From positions 166,647,074-166,711,073 of the forward strand of contig CM041780.1 in assembly GCA_023374045.1 (NCBI GenBank): a stretch of DNA of 64,000 bases. Direction: 5' to 3'. Shown piece after piece: positions 35,181-46,154 of this stretch. A model generated the notes under the pieces. The model was given only the letters and a program-made list of their open reading frames with translations. It was not told the DNA's origin and made no database searches. A program made the position numbers and the translations under genes. Position 1 is the stretch's first letter. Each line of letters starts with the position of its first letter. The DNA comes from Limonium bicolor. Taxonomy: Eukaryota > Streptophyta > Magnoliopsida > Caryophyllales > Plumbaginaceae.

Positions 35181-37055
35181 TGTAATACTCCGTATTTTCG
35201 TTTTTCAGATTTCGTTACATAACATTCTGGTTTGTGATATTAATTATGTTATGTGGTGCCGTGTTTAGTATTTGGGACGTCGGAGGCAATTAATTAAAGG
35301 ACGAGGGCAAGAGTCTTTCCCCTCTCTTTTATTTGGTAAGGCTTAATTAAGGAAGTTAAGTCTCTTATTATTTTTTTGCATTTCCATTCACGATCTATTT
35401 TGAGGCGCTCTCTCTCTCGATAGTTTCGCGTTCTTCCTCTCTTCTCCTCTGTGTATGCTTGTGAATTCTGGTGTGGATTGTTGCTGCTTCTTCTTGCTGC
35501 TTCTTCCAGATTTCTGCGTCGTTCTCTTCTGCTACAGTTCGGGTTTCGTTTTCTGCGAATTCAGTGTTGTTTTGCTGTTTGGGGATCGCTGCGTTGTCGG
35601 GATCGTTCGCTTTGCGACCGTGTATCTTCTCCTCTGCGAATTGAAGTAAGTGGGGGATGGAATCGGGGTAGTTTGCTCACCCTCGGGGATGGATTTTGAT
35701 TTCGTTTTCTGTTTTGTGAATGGTGTTGCTTTGTGTGTTTCTTCTTGATTTTGTGTTGTTCATCGCGTGGCTAAACCCCCGAGGGTACTGATTTACCATT
35801 CCGTGGATTTGGGTGAGTTTGGTATTGATTTTGGTTGGATTTCTGCGCGTTTGTTCGCTCTGTTTTCGTCAGTTTCGCGCTGTCCGAACATCTGTCCGAA
35901 CTTGGAAGTTCGGACAGTGCATCGGGCGCGTTTTGTTTTTGAAGGTTTTGAAGTGTCCGAACTCGGTCCGAACTTCAAAGTTCGGACCTGACGCGAGGAT
36001 GATTTTCGTAAAAGTTTCGACGTGTGTCCGAACTTGCAAGGTCGGACGCAAGTTCGGACACTAAGATGATTCTGGCTTTCAACTCTCGACTTACGTCCGA
36101 ACTTCGATTTCGGACGTAAGTTCGGACATTTGTATCTCCGCGACCTCTGATTCTCGGCCTCTGTCCGAACTTGCAAGGTCGGACGCAAGTTCGGACATGC
36201 CACTGTTTTGAGCATAACTTCTCCGTTTTAGCTCCGTTTTGAGTTCCGTTTGCGGGGTTGGATTCCCCTATCTGTGTACAAGCTTCCTATGCTGTTTATA
36301 TGCATTTTTATGCGCTTAAGATCTGTTTTGTGAGCTTTTGGTTTTGGGACCTAGTTACTTTGCTTCTGAGCCTTGGATAGTCGGGTCGGGCTGTCCCGTA
36401 GCATGCTGCGCAGGAATTCCTTCTGTTTATACTCCTTAGGGTCTCCCTTAGGACGTTATTTGACCGACGGGTCTGTTAGCTGTCTCTACGGCTTCTGTTG
36501 TGGGATCCTCGGATCCATAGGACCTTATGTGTGTCCTTCTGTTGTGTTAGCTTGTTTCTAGTGTCCCATTCTTCTGTTTCTCTGAAGGTCCGACTGTGTT
36601 TTGAAGTGATCCGTTCTGCTCTGCTCTGTTTTGTGGTTTCATTCGGTCTATTTATTGACTCCGCTATCCTCTCTGTTTATAAGTATTCTTCTGCTTCTGT
36701 TTTGAGTGGCTTCCTTGAGGAAGTCTTCTGCTTGCTGGGCTGTTTAGCTCACCCCTTTACTTTGTTGCAGATTGAGCTCGTGGGATCTTCTCTCCTCGTC
36801 CCCTTCTGGAGCTTGTTTATTTTATGTGCCTTTAGACTTTGTTTTCTTGCGCTTTGGACGCTTTAGTACTTTGTGTAGCCTTTGGGCCTTCTCTTTGTAT
36901 TTGACTTGTAAGCTTTGGATCTTGTAAACTCTTTGGTATTTATATTCAAGTTTTTTCGGTTTTGGGATTCGTTTGCTTAGAGCCTTGCGACGTTAGGTAG
37001 TAGACTCGCGGCGTGTAACGGCCCTAACTCCTAGGCCGGTTTTGGGGTCGTTACA
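35181..37055 (+). repeat. 5' LTR of the Tekay-like element
   Basis: Differs from the 3' LTR by about twenty substitutions and at least as many 1-4 base indels (by eye). Contains the palindromic array at 35881-36196. Confidence 0.93.
35881..36196. repeat. Palindromic GTCCGAACTT/AAGTTCGGAC array in the LTR
   Basis: More than a dozen copies of TCCGAACTT or its inverse in about 320 bp, arranged as five consecutive hairpins. The same array is in the 3' LTR at 42384-42702. Overlapping open frames on both strands arise from the repeat and are not genes. Confidence 0.88.
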
Positions 37056-37060
37056 TTTAG

Positions 37061-37076
37061 TGGTATCAGAGCCAGG
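37061..37076 (+). promoter_or_regulatory. Primer-binding site, initiator Met-tRNA
   Basis: TGGTATCAGAGCCAGG begins five bases after the 5' LTR, as usual for Tekay elements. Confidence 0.9.
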
Positions 37077-37180
37077 TTGCTCGTTCTTTGGTGTCTGTGG
37101 GGTTTTCTGCATGTGTGGGTGTCTGAAAGGTCTGCTGTTTGCTTGTGGTTTCTGATAAATTTTGATGTTGTATCTTCAGT

Positions 37181-38684
37181 ATGCCTCCCCGACGTTCAGG
37201 ACGTGGTGCAGCTGCAGGCGATGCTCCCCAGGGGGACATTGCAGAGATTGTGCAGCAGGTGGTGACCCAGGTGCTGCAGACTGTAGGGGCCACTGCTGGT
37301 CAGGCGGCAGGAGCCGGTAACGCGGGGGGCAATAATGTGAAGGCGCTTCAGGAGTTTCTGAAGCTGAAGCCACCTTCTTTTGATGCTAGTGGCGACCCAC
37401 AGGAGGCGAGCCACTGGATCACTGCCATTGAGGACCTTCTGCGGGTCATGGGATGTGAGGAGGATCAGAAAGTCGGATTTGCTACCTTCATGTTTCAGTC
37501 GGAGGCGAAGGAGTGGTGGAAGACGGTCGAAGGGAAGTACCCCCACCCATGGACATGGGAGCAGTTCAGGGGCTGCTTCAATCAGCAGTTCTATCCCGAT
37601 GTCTTCAGGGATCAGAAGATTGTAGAGTATGGGAGGCTTCGCCAGACGAAGGAGATGTCAGTGGACGACTATGTGAGGAAGTTTATTTCCCTTTCGAAGT
37701 TTGTGCCTGAGCCATGATAACCGGAAGGCTAGGAAGTTTGAGGCTGGTTTGAGGGGTGACATTCGAGCTGCTGTGGCACCTTTTCGCCACAAGACTTTCA
37801 GGGATGTGGCCGATGTGGCGTTGGTGGTGGAGTCTGAGCTGCAGGCTAGGCAGCGGTATGAGAAGAGGGACCAGAGGCCCGATAAGGGCAAGGACCAGAA
37901 GAGGAAGGGTCGTGTGGAGGAGCCCGAGAGGCGTGAGCAGACTTCTTCTCAGAAGAAGAAGTATAGAGGAGACCGGGGTTCTTCTTCATCAGCATCCCCT
38001 GCTGTGGAGAAGTGTGCGGAGTGTGACCGTTTCCATCCTGGGCGGGAGTGCTACAGGAAGTCCGGGGCGTGCTTCAAGTGTGGTTCGCTAGACCACCGCA
38101 TTGCCCAGTGTCCACAGGCTAGAGGTGGAGGTAGCAGTGGCGGTTCTGAGGGCCGAGGAGCTGGTTCAGGGTCCGGGCAGAAGACTGAGCAGAAGAAGCC
38201 CCAGACCCAGGCTCGCGTGTACGCTCTAGCTGGTGAGCGAGACCGTGACTCAGGCCGAGTTGTGTCAGGTATTCTTCAGATCTCTTCTCAGCCAGTTTTC
38301 TGCTTGTTTGATTCAGGAGCTACCCACTCCTTTGTGTCTGCTGATTTAGTGGGTAGTCTCGGGTTGTCTGCTGTGCCTTGTGATGTGGATTTGTGTATTT
38401 CTAGCCCGCTGAGTGGCGTACCTGCTTGTGTACTTGATTCTGTGTGTAAGTCGGTTCCGGTAGTGATTATGGATAGGAACTTGTCTGCTGATTTGATCCC
38501 TATGCGTATGTCTTGCTTCGATGTGATTTTGGGCATGGACTGGCTAGCAGAGCACCATGCCCAGATAGATTGTGCAGCTAGGAGAGTTGTGTTTGATAGA
38601 CCGGGTGAGACCCGTTTTGCTTTTGTGGGGAATTCCATTCCTTGTGCTCCTGTGTTGGTGCTATGCAGGCAGTCCGTTCCTTGA
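37181..38684 (+). pseudogene. gag: Tekay-like Gag and protease, one frameshift
   Basis: Capsid and nucleocapsid protein with the aspartic protease at its end. Starts MPPRRSGRG at 37181. The Retrotrans_gag core (WITAIEDLLRVMG, then EWWKTVEGKY and FNQQFYPDVF) runs to about 37700, where loss of two bases breaks the frame after SKFVPEP. The next frame (37701-38684) continues with KARKFEAGLRGDIR, a basic linker and two zinc knuckles: a CX2CX3HX4C form (CAECDRFHPGREC, about 38017) and a CX2CX4HX4C form (CFKCGSLDHRIAQC, about 38071). The protease active site is LFDSGATHSFVS at about 38307. Length and order fit the Tekay family. The single break is the only obvious damage in this part. Confidence 0.92.
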
Positions 38685-41634
38685 GGAAGGGCTGCCAGGG
38701 GTTTCTTGCTTTGTACCTGAGGTTAAGGAGGGATCCCGGTTGGAGGAGATCCCCATTGTGTGTGAGTTCCTGAGGTGTTCCAGGACGATGTGCCAGGACT
38801 ACCACCTGATCGTGAGGTGGAGTTTTCTATTGAGTTAGCGCCAGGGACTCAGCCTATCTCTAAGGCTCCCTATCGCATGAGTCCGGCAGAGCTTAAGGAG
38901 CTGAAGGTGCAGCTGCAGGATCTTCTGGATAAGGGCTTCATTCGCCCTAGTGTGTCTCCATGGGGAGCACCTGTGTTGTTGTGAAGAAGAAGGATGGCTC
39001 CTTCAGATTGTGCATTGATTACAGGGAATTGAATAAGGTTACCATCAAGAATCGGTATCCTCTTCCCCGCATTGATGATCTCTTTGACCAGTTAGCAGGG
39101 GCGACAGTCTTCTCGAAGATCGACTTGCGTTCTGGATATCATCAGCTGAAGATTAAGGCCGAGGATGTGCTAAGTCTGCATTTAGGACCCGATGGGCATT
39201 ACGAGTTCTTGGTCATGCCTTTTGGTTTGACCAATGCCCCGTCGTTCTTCATGGATATGATGAACAGAGTCTTCAAACCTTTCTTGGATTCTTTTGTAGT
39301 TGTGTTTATTGACGACATCTTGGTGTACTCCAAGAGTGCTGAGGAGCATGAGGAGCATCTGAGGATGGTTCTACAGACGTTGAAGGAGAAGGAGTTGTAT
39401 GCTAAATTGAAGAAGTGTGAGTTTTGGTTGGATAGAGTGGTGTTTCTTGGCCACGTGGTTTCGAAGGATGGCATATCAGTGGACCCAGAGAAGATTAAGG
39501 CAGTTATGGAGTGGGCGAAGCCCACCAGTGTGTCTGAGGTGCGCAGTTTTCTGGGATTGGCTGGGTATTATAGGAAGTTCGTGGAGGGCTTTTCTAAGAT
39601 TGTATCTCCCTTGACTCGTCTTCTTAGGAAGGATGTCAAGTTTGACTGGAGTGAGGCGTGCCAGGAGAGCTTCCAGGAGTTGAAGAAGAGGTTGACTTCG
39701 GCTCCGATTTTGACGTTGCCTTCTGGGACAGAGGGCTTCGAGGTGTTCTGTGACGCTTCCCACAGAGGGTTGGGGTGTGTTCTGATGCAGCAGGGAAAGG
39801 TGGTAGCGTATGGGTCACGACAGTTGAAGCCGTATGAGAAGAATTATCCTACCCATGACTTGGAGCTAGCTGCTGTGGTCTTCGCCTTGAAGATCTGGCG
39901 GCACTATTTGTATGGGGTGACGTGTAAGGTCTACACGGATCACAAGAGTCTCAAATATCTGTTCACGCAGAAGGAATTGAATTTGAGACAGCGGCGCTGG
40001 TTGGAGCTGTTACATGACTACGACCTGGAGATCCTCTACCATCCGGGTAGAGCGAATGTGGTGGCTGATGCCTTGAGCCGTAGGGGTGCTCCTGGACTTG
40101 CTTGTTCGTTGTCAGGGGTTCAGAGGTCTGCTTTTGAGCTTCAGCGTATGGGGATTTGGGTTGTTCGGTCACCGTGCCGGGATGATTGCTTCGATTCAGG
40201 TCCAGTCTACTTTGATTGAGCGGATCAGAGAGGGTCAGAAGGCTGATGCTGAGTTGGGTAAGATCAGAGAGAAGTTGGCAGATGAGCAGGAGTCAGAGTT
40301 TTCTGTGTCCAGCGATGATTGTCTACGCTTCAGAGGCAGAGTTTGTGTGCCTAGTGGAGGCGACCTTAGGCGGGAGATTATGCAGGAGGCTCATGGAGCT
40401 CCTTATTCTGTGCACCCAGGAGGGGTGAAGATGTACCGGGACCTCCGAGAGTCCTTTTGGTGGGCGAATATGAAGAGGGAGATTTCCGATTTTGTGGCTC
40501 GTTGCCAAACCTGTCAGCAGGTGAAGGCTGAGCATCAGCGACCTGCGGGTCTTCTGCAGCCTCTTCCCGTTCCTGAGTGGAAATGGGAGAGCGTTGGCAT
40601 GGATTTTATTGTGGGGTTGCCTAGGACATCTTCTGGGTACGATGCGCTATGGGTGATTGTGGACCGGTTGACGAAGTCAGCTCATTTCTTGCCTGTGAGG
40701 AAGACCTTTAGCCTGGAGCGCCTGGCTCGGCTGTATATCGATGAGATTGTGAGGTTGCACGGTGTGCCGGCGACGATCGTTTCGGACAGAGATCCGAGAT
40801 TTGTATCTCGCTTCTGGCGGAGCCTGCATAAGGCGTTAGGGACGAATTTGGCTTTCAGTTCGGCTTATCATCCTCAGACCGATGGGCAGACGGAGAGGAC
40901 GAATCAGATTTTGGAGGACATGTTGAGGGCTTGTGTGCTCGACTTCGGGGGCAGCTGGGATCAGCATGTGACTTTGATTGAGTTCGCCTACAATAATAGT
41001 TTCCAATCGAGCATTGGGATGGCTCCATATGAGGCGTTGTATGGTAGGCGCTGTAGATCTCCTATTTGTTGGGATGACCTGCGAGAGGGCGATTGTAGGT
41101 CCTGAGTTGGTGCAGGGAGCTGTGGACAAAGTTAAGACTATCAGGGAGCGTTTGTTGGTTGCCCAGAGCCGGCAGAAGAGTTATGCAGATCAGAGACGCC
41201 GTCCGCTTGAGTTTCAGGTGGGAGACCACGTGTTCTAAGATCTCTCCAGTTCGGGGTGTGTTCGTTTTGGGAAGCGGGCAAGCTGAGTCCTCGGTTCGTA
41301 GGGCCTTTTGAGGTGCTTGGGAAGGTTGGGCCGGTGGCTTACAGATTGGCATTGCCACCAGCTCTAGCAGGAGTGCATGACGTGTTCCATGTGTCGATGC
41401 TCAGGAAGTATCTACATGATCCTTCGCATGTGATTGACTATGGTCAGCTTCGACTCAGAGATGATTTCACCTATGAGGCAGCTCCGGTTCGTATTTGCTC
41501 GGGATGTTCGTCGGCTTCGTAGCAAGACATTGCCTATGGTTAAGGTGCAGTGGTCTGATCAGTCCGAGCGTGAGGCGACATGGGAACTCGAGGAGGAGTT
41601 GCGTGCTAAGTTTCCGTCCCTTTTCGAGCAGTGA
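38685..41634 (+). pseudogene. pol: Tekay-like Pol: RT, RNase H, integrase, chromodomain
   Basis: The polymerase half of the element. A linker frame (38775-38984) ends SPWGAPVLL, where one missing G shifts the frame. RT follows: [11 protein letters not shown] at about 39007, [20 protein letters not shown] and the catalytic FIDDILVYS near 39310. The segment between AEDV and GHYEF is scrambled by small indels that restore the frame. RNase [11 protein letters not shown], the E in THDLELAAV, and YTDHKSL (39745-39960). Integrase: zinc-binding HPGGVKMYRDL...CQTC at about 40410-40520, the catalytic residues in GMDFIVGLP, VSDRDPRF and the E of QTERTNQ, then PYEALYGRRCRSP. After frameshifts near 41090 and 41238 come [12 protein letters not shown] and, at 41500-41630, a chromodomain-like VKVQWSDQSEREATWE. 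Chromodomains in this lineage are thought to steer insertion toward heterochromatin. Inactive as read. Confidence 0.93.
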
Positions 41635-41680
41635 GGTATGTTGAATTTCGAGGACGAAATTCCTTTTAAGGGGGGAGTGA

Positions 41681-43568
41681 TGTAATACTCCGTATTTTCG
41701 TTTTTCAGATTTCGTTACATAACATTCTGGTTTGTGATATTAATTATGTTATGTGGTGCCGTGTTTAGTATTTGGGACGTCGGAGGCAATTAATTAAAGG
41801 ACGAGGGCAAGGAGGTCTTTCCCCTCTCTTTTATTTGGTAAGGCTTAATTAAGGAAGTTAAGTCTCTTATTTTTGCATTTCCAATTCACGATCTATTTTG
41901 AGGAGCGCTCTCTCTCTCGACAGTTTCTGCGTTCTTCCTCTCTTCTCCTCTGTGTATGCTTGGTGAATTCTGGTGTGGATTGTTGCTGCTTCTTCTTGCT
42001 GCTTCTTCCAGATTTCTGCGTCGTTCTCTTCTGCTACAGTTCGGGTTTCGTTTTCTGCGAATTCAGTGGTTGTTTTGCTGTTGGGGATCGCTGCGTTGTC
42101 GGATCGTTCGCTGTTGCAGACCGGTGTAATCTCCTCTGCGAATTGAAGTAAGTGGGGGATGGAATCGGGGTAGTTTGCTCACCCTCGGGGATGGATTTTG
42201 ATTTCGTTTTCTGTTTTGTGAATGGTGTTGCTTTGTGTGTTTCTTCTTGATTTTGTGTTGTTCATCGCGTGGCTAAACCCCCGAGGGTACTGATTTACCA
42301 TTCCGTGGATTTGGGTGAGTTTGGTATTGATTTTGGTTGGATTTCTGCGCGTTTGTTCGCTCTGGTTTTCGTCAGTTTCGCGCTGTCCGAACATCTGTCC
42401 GAACTTGGAAGTTCGGACAGTGCATCGGGCGCGTTTTGTTTTTGAAGGTTTTGAAGTGTCCGAACATCGGTCCGAACTTCAAAGTTCGGACCTGACGCTA
42501 GGATGGATTTTTCGTAAAAGTTTCGACGTGTGTCCGAACTTGCAAGGTCGGACGCAAGTTCGGACACTAGGATGGTTTTGGCTTTCAACCCTCGACTTAC
42601 GTCCGAACTTTGACGTTCGACGTAAGTTCGGACATTTGCATCTCCGCGACCTCTGATTCTCGGCCTCTGTCCGAACTTGCAAGGTCGGACGCAAGTTCGG
42701 ACATGCCACTGTTTTGGGCATAGCTTCTCCGTTTTAGCTCCGTTTTGAGTTCCGTTTGCGGGGTTGGATTCCCTATCTGTGTACAAGCTTCCTATGCTGT
42801 TTATATGCATTTTTATGCGCTTAAGATCTGTTTTGTGAGCTTTTGGTTTTGGGACCTAGTTACTTTGCTTCTGAGCCTTGGATAGTCGGGTCTGGCTGTC
42901 CCGTAGCATGCTGCGCAGGAATTCCTTCTGTTTATACTCCTTAGGGTCTCCCTTAGGACGTTATTTGACCGACGGGTCTGTTAGCTGTCTCTACGGCTTC
43001 TGTTGTGGGATCCTCGGATCCATAGGACCTTATGTGTGTCCTTCTGTTGTGTTAGCTTGTTTCTAGTGTCCCATTCTTCTGTTTCTAATCTGAAGGTCCG
43101 ACTGTGTTTTGAAGTGATATTCCGTTCTGCTCTGCCTCTGTTTTGTGGTTGCATTCGGTCTATTTATATTGACTCCGCTATCCACTCTGTTTATAAGTAT
43201 TCTTCTGCTTCTGTTTTGAGTGGGCTTCCTTGAGGAAGTCTTCTGCTTGCTGGGCTGTTTAGCTCACCCCTTTACTTTGTTGCAGATTGAGCTCGTGGGA
43301 TCTTCTCTTCTCGTCCCCTCCTGGAGCTTGTTTATTTTATGTGTTTAGACTTTGTTGGCTTGCGCTTTGGACGCTTTAGTACTCTGTGTGGCCTTCGGGC
43401 CTCTCTCTTTGTATTTATCTTGTAAGCTTTTGGATCTTGTAAACTCTTTGGTATTTATTCAAGTTCTTTTCGGTTTGGGATTCGTTTGCTTAGAGCCTTG
43501 CGACGTTAGGTAGTAGACTCGCGGCGTGTAACGGCCCTAACTCCTAGGCCGGTTTTGGGGTCGTTACA
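41681..43568 (+). repeat. 3' LTR of the Tekay-like element
   Basis: Follows the conserved TTCGAGGACGAAATTCC box and the purine tract GGGGGGAG. Ends GGTCGTTACA at the TSD. Carries its copy of the palindromic array at 42384-42702. Confidence 0.93.
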
Positions 43569-43896
43569 AGTTGTCTGACTAGAAAAGCCTTATTGCGTGG
43601 CGTTTTCTTTTGTATCATCGTCTCAAGTTTCTCCCATAACTCATAAGCATTAGTGTAGGAAGAAACATGCTCGAACAAACTTTTGTCGATGAATTTTCTG
43701 ATGAGAGCCACCGCCTTCCGGTTTAGTAGTTTCCACTCCTCATCAGTTTTGGCTCCGGTCTTCTCTTTCTACAAGATCGGCTCATGCAGATCTTTGCAGT
43801 ACAAGTGGTCCTCCATCATGGGCTTCCAGTAGGAGAAGTTGTCTGCCGTTAGTTGAACATATCTCCATCATGGGCAACAATGTTTTCTTTCTCCAT
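43569..43896 (-). pseudogene. gag: Tork-like copia Gag, N-terminal part
   Basis: The minus-strand start at 43896 (MEKENIVAHDG) lies about 85 bp inside the primer-binding site. A one-base shift follows within 20 codons, then the classical Gag phrase LTADNFSYWKP, an in-frame stop after about 20 further residues, and NRKAVALIRKFID. The frame reaches the Tekay insertion at 43569 and resumes at 35180. The duplicated AGTTG belongs to the insertion. Confidence 0.85.
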
Positions 43897-43979
43897 CTCT
43901 TTTTACGGAATCTCGACCAAAACTTTCTTTTCTGATGTGGAAGATCAGCTTAGCTGCAACCACAGAGCATACTAAGAGA

Positions 43980-43996
43980 GTCTGGCTCTGATACCA
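43980..43996 (-). promoter_or_regulatory. Primer-binding site, initiator Met-tRNA
   Basis: On the minus strand TGGTATCAGAGCCAGAC starts three bases inside the 5' LTR. This fixes the orientation of the Tork-like element. Confidence 0.92.
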
Positions 43997-43999
43997 GTC

Positions 44000-44578
44000 T
44001 GTTGGGAAAAATAGGGTGCGAGATGGAGACAAGAAATACAAACAAGCGAGACCCGAAAAATTGATGGAGATGACACACGATATTTTAACGAGGAAAACCC
44101 CTTGAATGTAGGGTAAAAACCTCGGGATCGAAAACACCGATCCAAACCTTCCACTATAACAATAATGGGATTACAATGGTGATCTTCTTCGAATAAATAT
44201 CGAAGGCTCTAGCTCTCAAATTTTGTAGAAATAACAAAAAGGGAACAAACAAGAATTAGAAAAAGAAGCTATAAACTCTTTCTTTTTCCTCTTTGTTTTT
44301 CCTCTCCTTTTACTCTCTTTGCACACTTGTGCAGCTTGTTTGATCCTCTCCTCAAGTTCTAAATGCTTGAACTTGGATGATGAAAAACAACTCAAGTTAT
44401 GTGGGTATTTATAGGAAATGAAGTGTGGTAATAGAGTATGAATTTCAATGTGAAATGAACTTACCAAAGTCATAATAAGTGTGCCACCTACCTTGAATTA
44501 TTTACCTCCCTTGATTTACATGTGGTTGATTAAATTTTCAACCTTGGTATACTACCAACTAGGAGGAAGTTTCTAACA
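44000..44578 (-). repeat. 5' LTR of the Tork-like element
   Basis: 579 bp, followed by the TSD CAATA at 44579-44583. Three mismatches to the 3' LTR. Confidence 0.93.
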
Positions 44579-44842
44579 CAATATGTGACGTATATTTTAT
44601 ATTTTTATAAATCACGATGCCCTCATCATCTATGTATTTGCATTATTGAGCAAGAATTTCAAGTGAAACCTCCATAATCAACCTCTAGTCTACTATCGTT
44701 AAGTTTAGAGCAGTTTCAGCTAATTTTGTACACTTTAGTAACACAGAAGGTAGTTGCTACGGGCACACCATTCTAAGCTTGGAGCGGCTGTATAAGTGGA
44801 ATTATGTGGCATAATAGATAATATTTGTATTAACTTTAAATA

Positions 44843-45880
44843 GTCATAACTTTTAAAATATAAGTTCAAAATAAAAAAAAATTAACATCATTATTCATCT
44901 ATATTCATGCTCTTCAAAACAAGACCAGTTATGGGTATGTTTTGACAAATTCAAAAATTTATGTTAGTTATATAAACATATCAACATATATCGACGACAC
45001 TTATGTTTCACCATGTACAACTTAAAATACACCATATAACGTTAATAATACACCACAAAACATTAGTTATAGTATTTGTTCCGAAGTTTGTTATCTAATT
45101 CACCACTTATTAGTTAATGAATCATAATACCAGTTTCATTGAATCATAATATCAAATGTAATGATCATAACATTATTTTAGTGTATCATCAGTAACATAT
45201 AAAAATAAAATTCTAAACAATAATACAATACAAAACAATATTTTGTATGTATGAAAAATACATCATTCACCATATAAGATTTAAAATATATTATAATACA
45301 ATATAATAATACACTAAAAACAATAATATTTTTACCGTTCCGAAGTTTATTATCTAATTCAACACTTAGTAGTTAATGAATCATAATACCAATTTCAATG
45401 AATCATAATATCACATTTAATGAACCATAACATCATTTTGGTGTATCATCAGTAACATATAAAAAGAAAAACTATAAACAATAATACAACACAACACAAT
45501 ATTTGGTACGTAAGAAAAATACATGATTCAACATATAAGGTTTAAAATACATCATGCAACAAAAATAATACACTACAAACAATAATGATTTTTTATCAGT
45601 TTCAAAATTTGTAATCTAATTCACCACTTATTAGTTAATGTTTGAAAATATCAATATTAATCAATAAAAAGATAAAAGTTAATGAATCATATTATCATTT
45701 TAGTGTATCATCATACACATGTAAAAATAGTTTTTTTTTTCAAAGTTGTCAAACATATCCATGACTAGTCTTGTTTTGAAGAGATTGAATTAAGATGAAC
45801 AGTAATATATATTTTTTCATTTTTAACTTATATATTGGAAGTTATAATCATTTAAAGTTAATATAATAAAAAGACATCCC
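44843..45880. mobile_element. Diverged relative of the Mutator-like family, copy 3
   Basis: Two inverted blocks, 44843-44965 and 45720-45880, are the subterminal sequence of the family (TCTTCAAAACAAGACCAG and its inverse). Between them lie about three tandem units built on AATGAATCATAATAYCA, TTAGTGTATCATCAGTAACA and ATACACCA words. The terminal GGCTACA repeats and TSD could not be found, so the outer limits are unknown. Confidence 0.55.
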
Positions 45881-46154
45881 AATCAACAAAATAGTGACTT
45901 CCATATCATTGGTTAGCTTTTCAAAATGATAATGAATTTTAACCGACAATTAGTGAAATTTTACCATAATAGTTTTGATAGAAATCAGAAATTTGATATG
46001 AAGAAGATAATAGAATTGATAGAATTTTGATATAAAAAGAAATAGATTATTTTTATATTTTAGATGTTGTATTGTTGTGCATGGTACACATCCTTATCTA
46101 TAAGCCATGGGGAATACAAAAACTCAAACTTTTATACCATTTGATAAAAAAATA

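Larger units (their letters stand above)
35181..43568 (+). mobile_element. Full-length Ty3/gypsy chromovirus, Tekay-like
   Basis: An 8.39-kb element with LTRs of 1875 and 1888 bp, ends TGTAATACTCC ... GGGTCGTTACA and a perfect TSD AGTTG (35176-35180, 43569-43573). The Met-tRNA primer site, gag, protease, RT, RNase H, integrase, a chromodomain-like tail and the polypurine tract GGGGGGAGTGA are all present in Tekay/Del order. The coding region has frameshifts near 37707, 38690, 38978, 40150, 41090, 41238 and 41500. Inserted within, and so later than, the Tork-like copia element. Confidence 0.95.
30921..44578 (-). mobile_element. Ty1/copia retrotransposon, Tork-like, interrupted by a Ty3 element
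   Basis: A minus-strand element with 579-bp LTRs at both ends (TGTTAG...CCAACA on its own strand) and the TSD CAATA at 30916-30920 and 44579-44583. The internal order Gag, protease, integrase, RT, RNase H and a Tnt1/Tork-like Gag start (ADNFSYWKP) place it in the Tork lineage. A full Tekay-like element sits in its gag. Subtracting that insert and its TSD, the copy is about 5.3 kb, normal for the lineage. The two LTRs differ by only three bases with no indels, so it inserted recently. Confidence 0.93.

Noticed and set aside
35793..36215. Overlapping frames on both strands rich in NLRPTLQVRT-like repeats (also 42295-42810)
   Set aside because: They are translations of the palindromic GTCCGAACTT array, not proteins.
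43868..44137. Minus-strand frames spanning the LTR, primer site and gag start
   Set aside because: They cross the LTR boundary and primer-binding site in a frame different from Gag.
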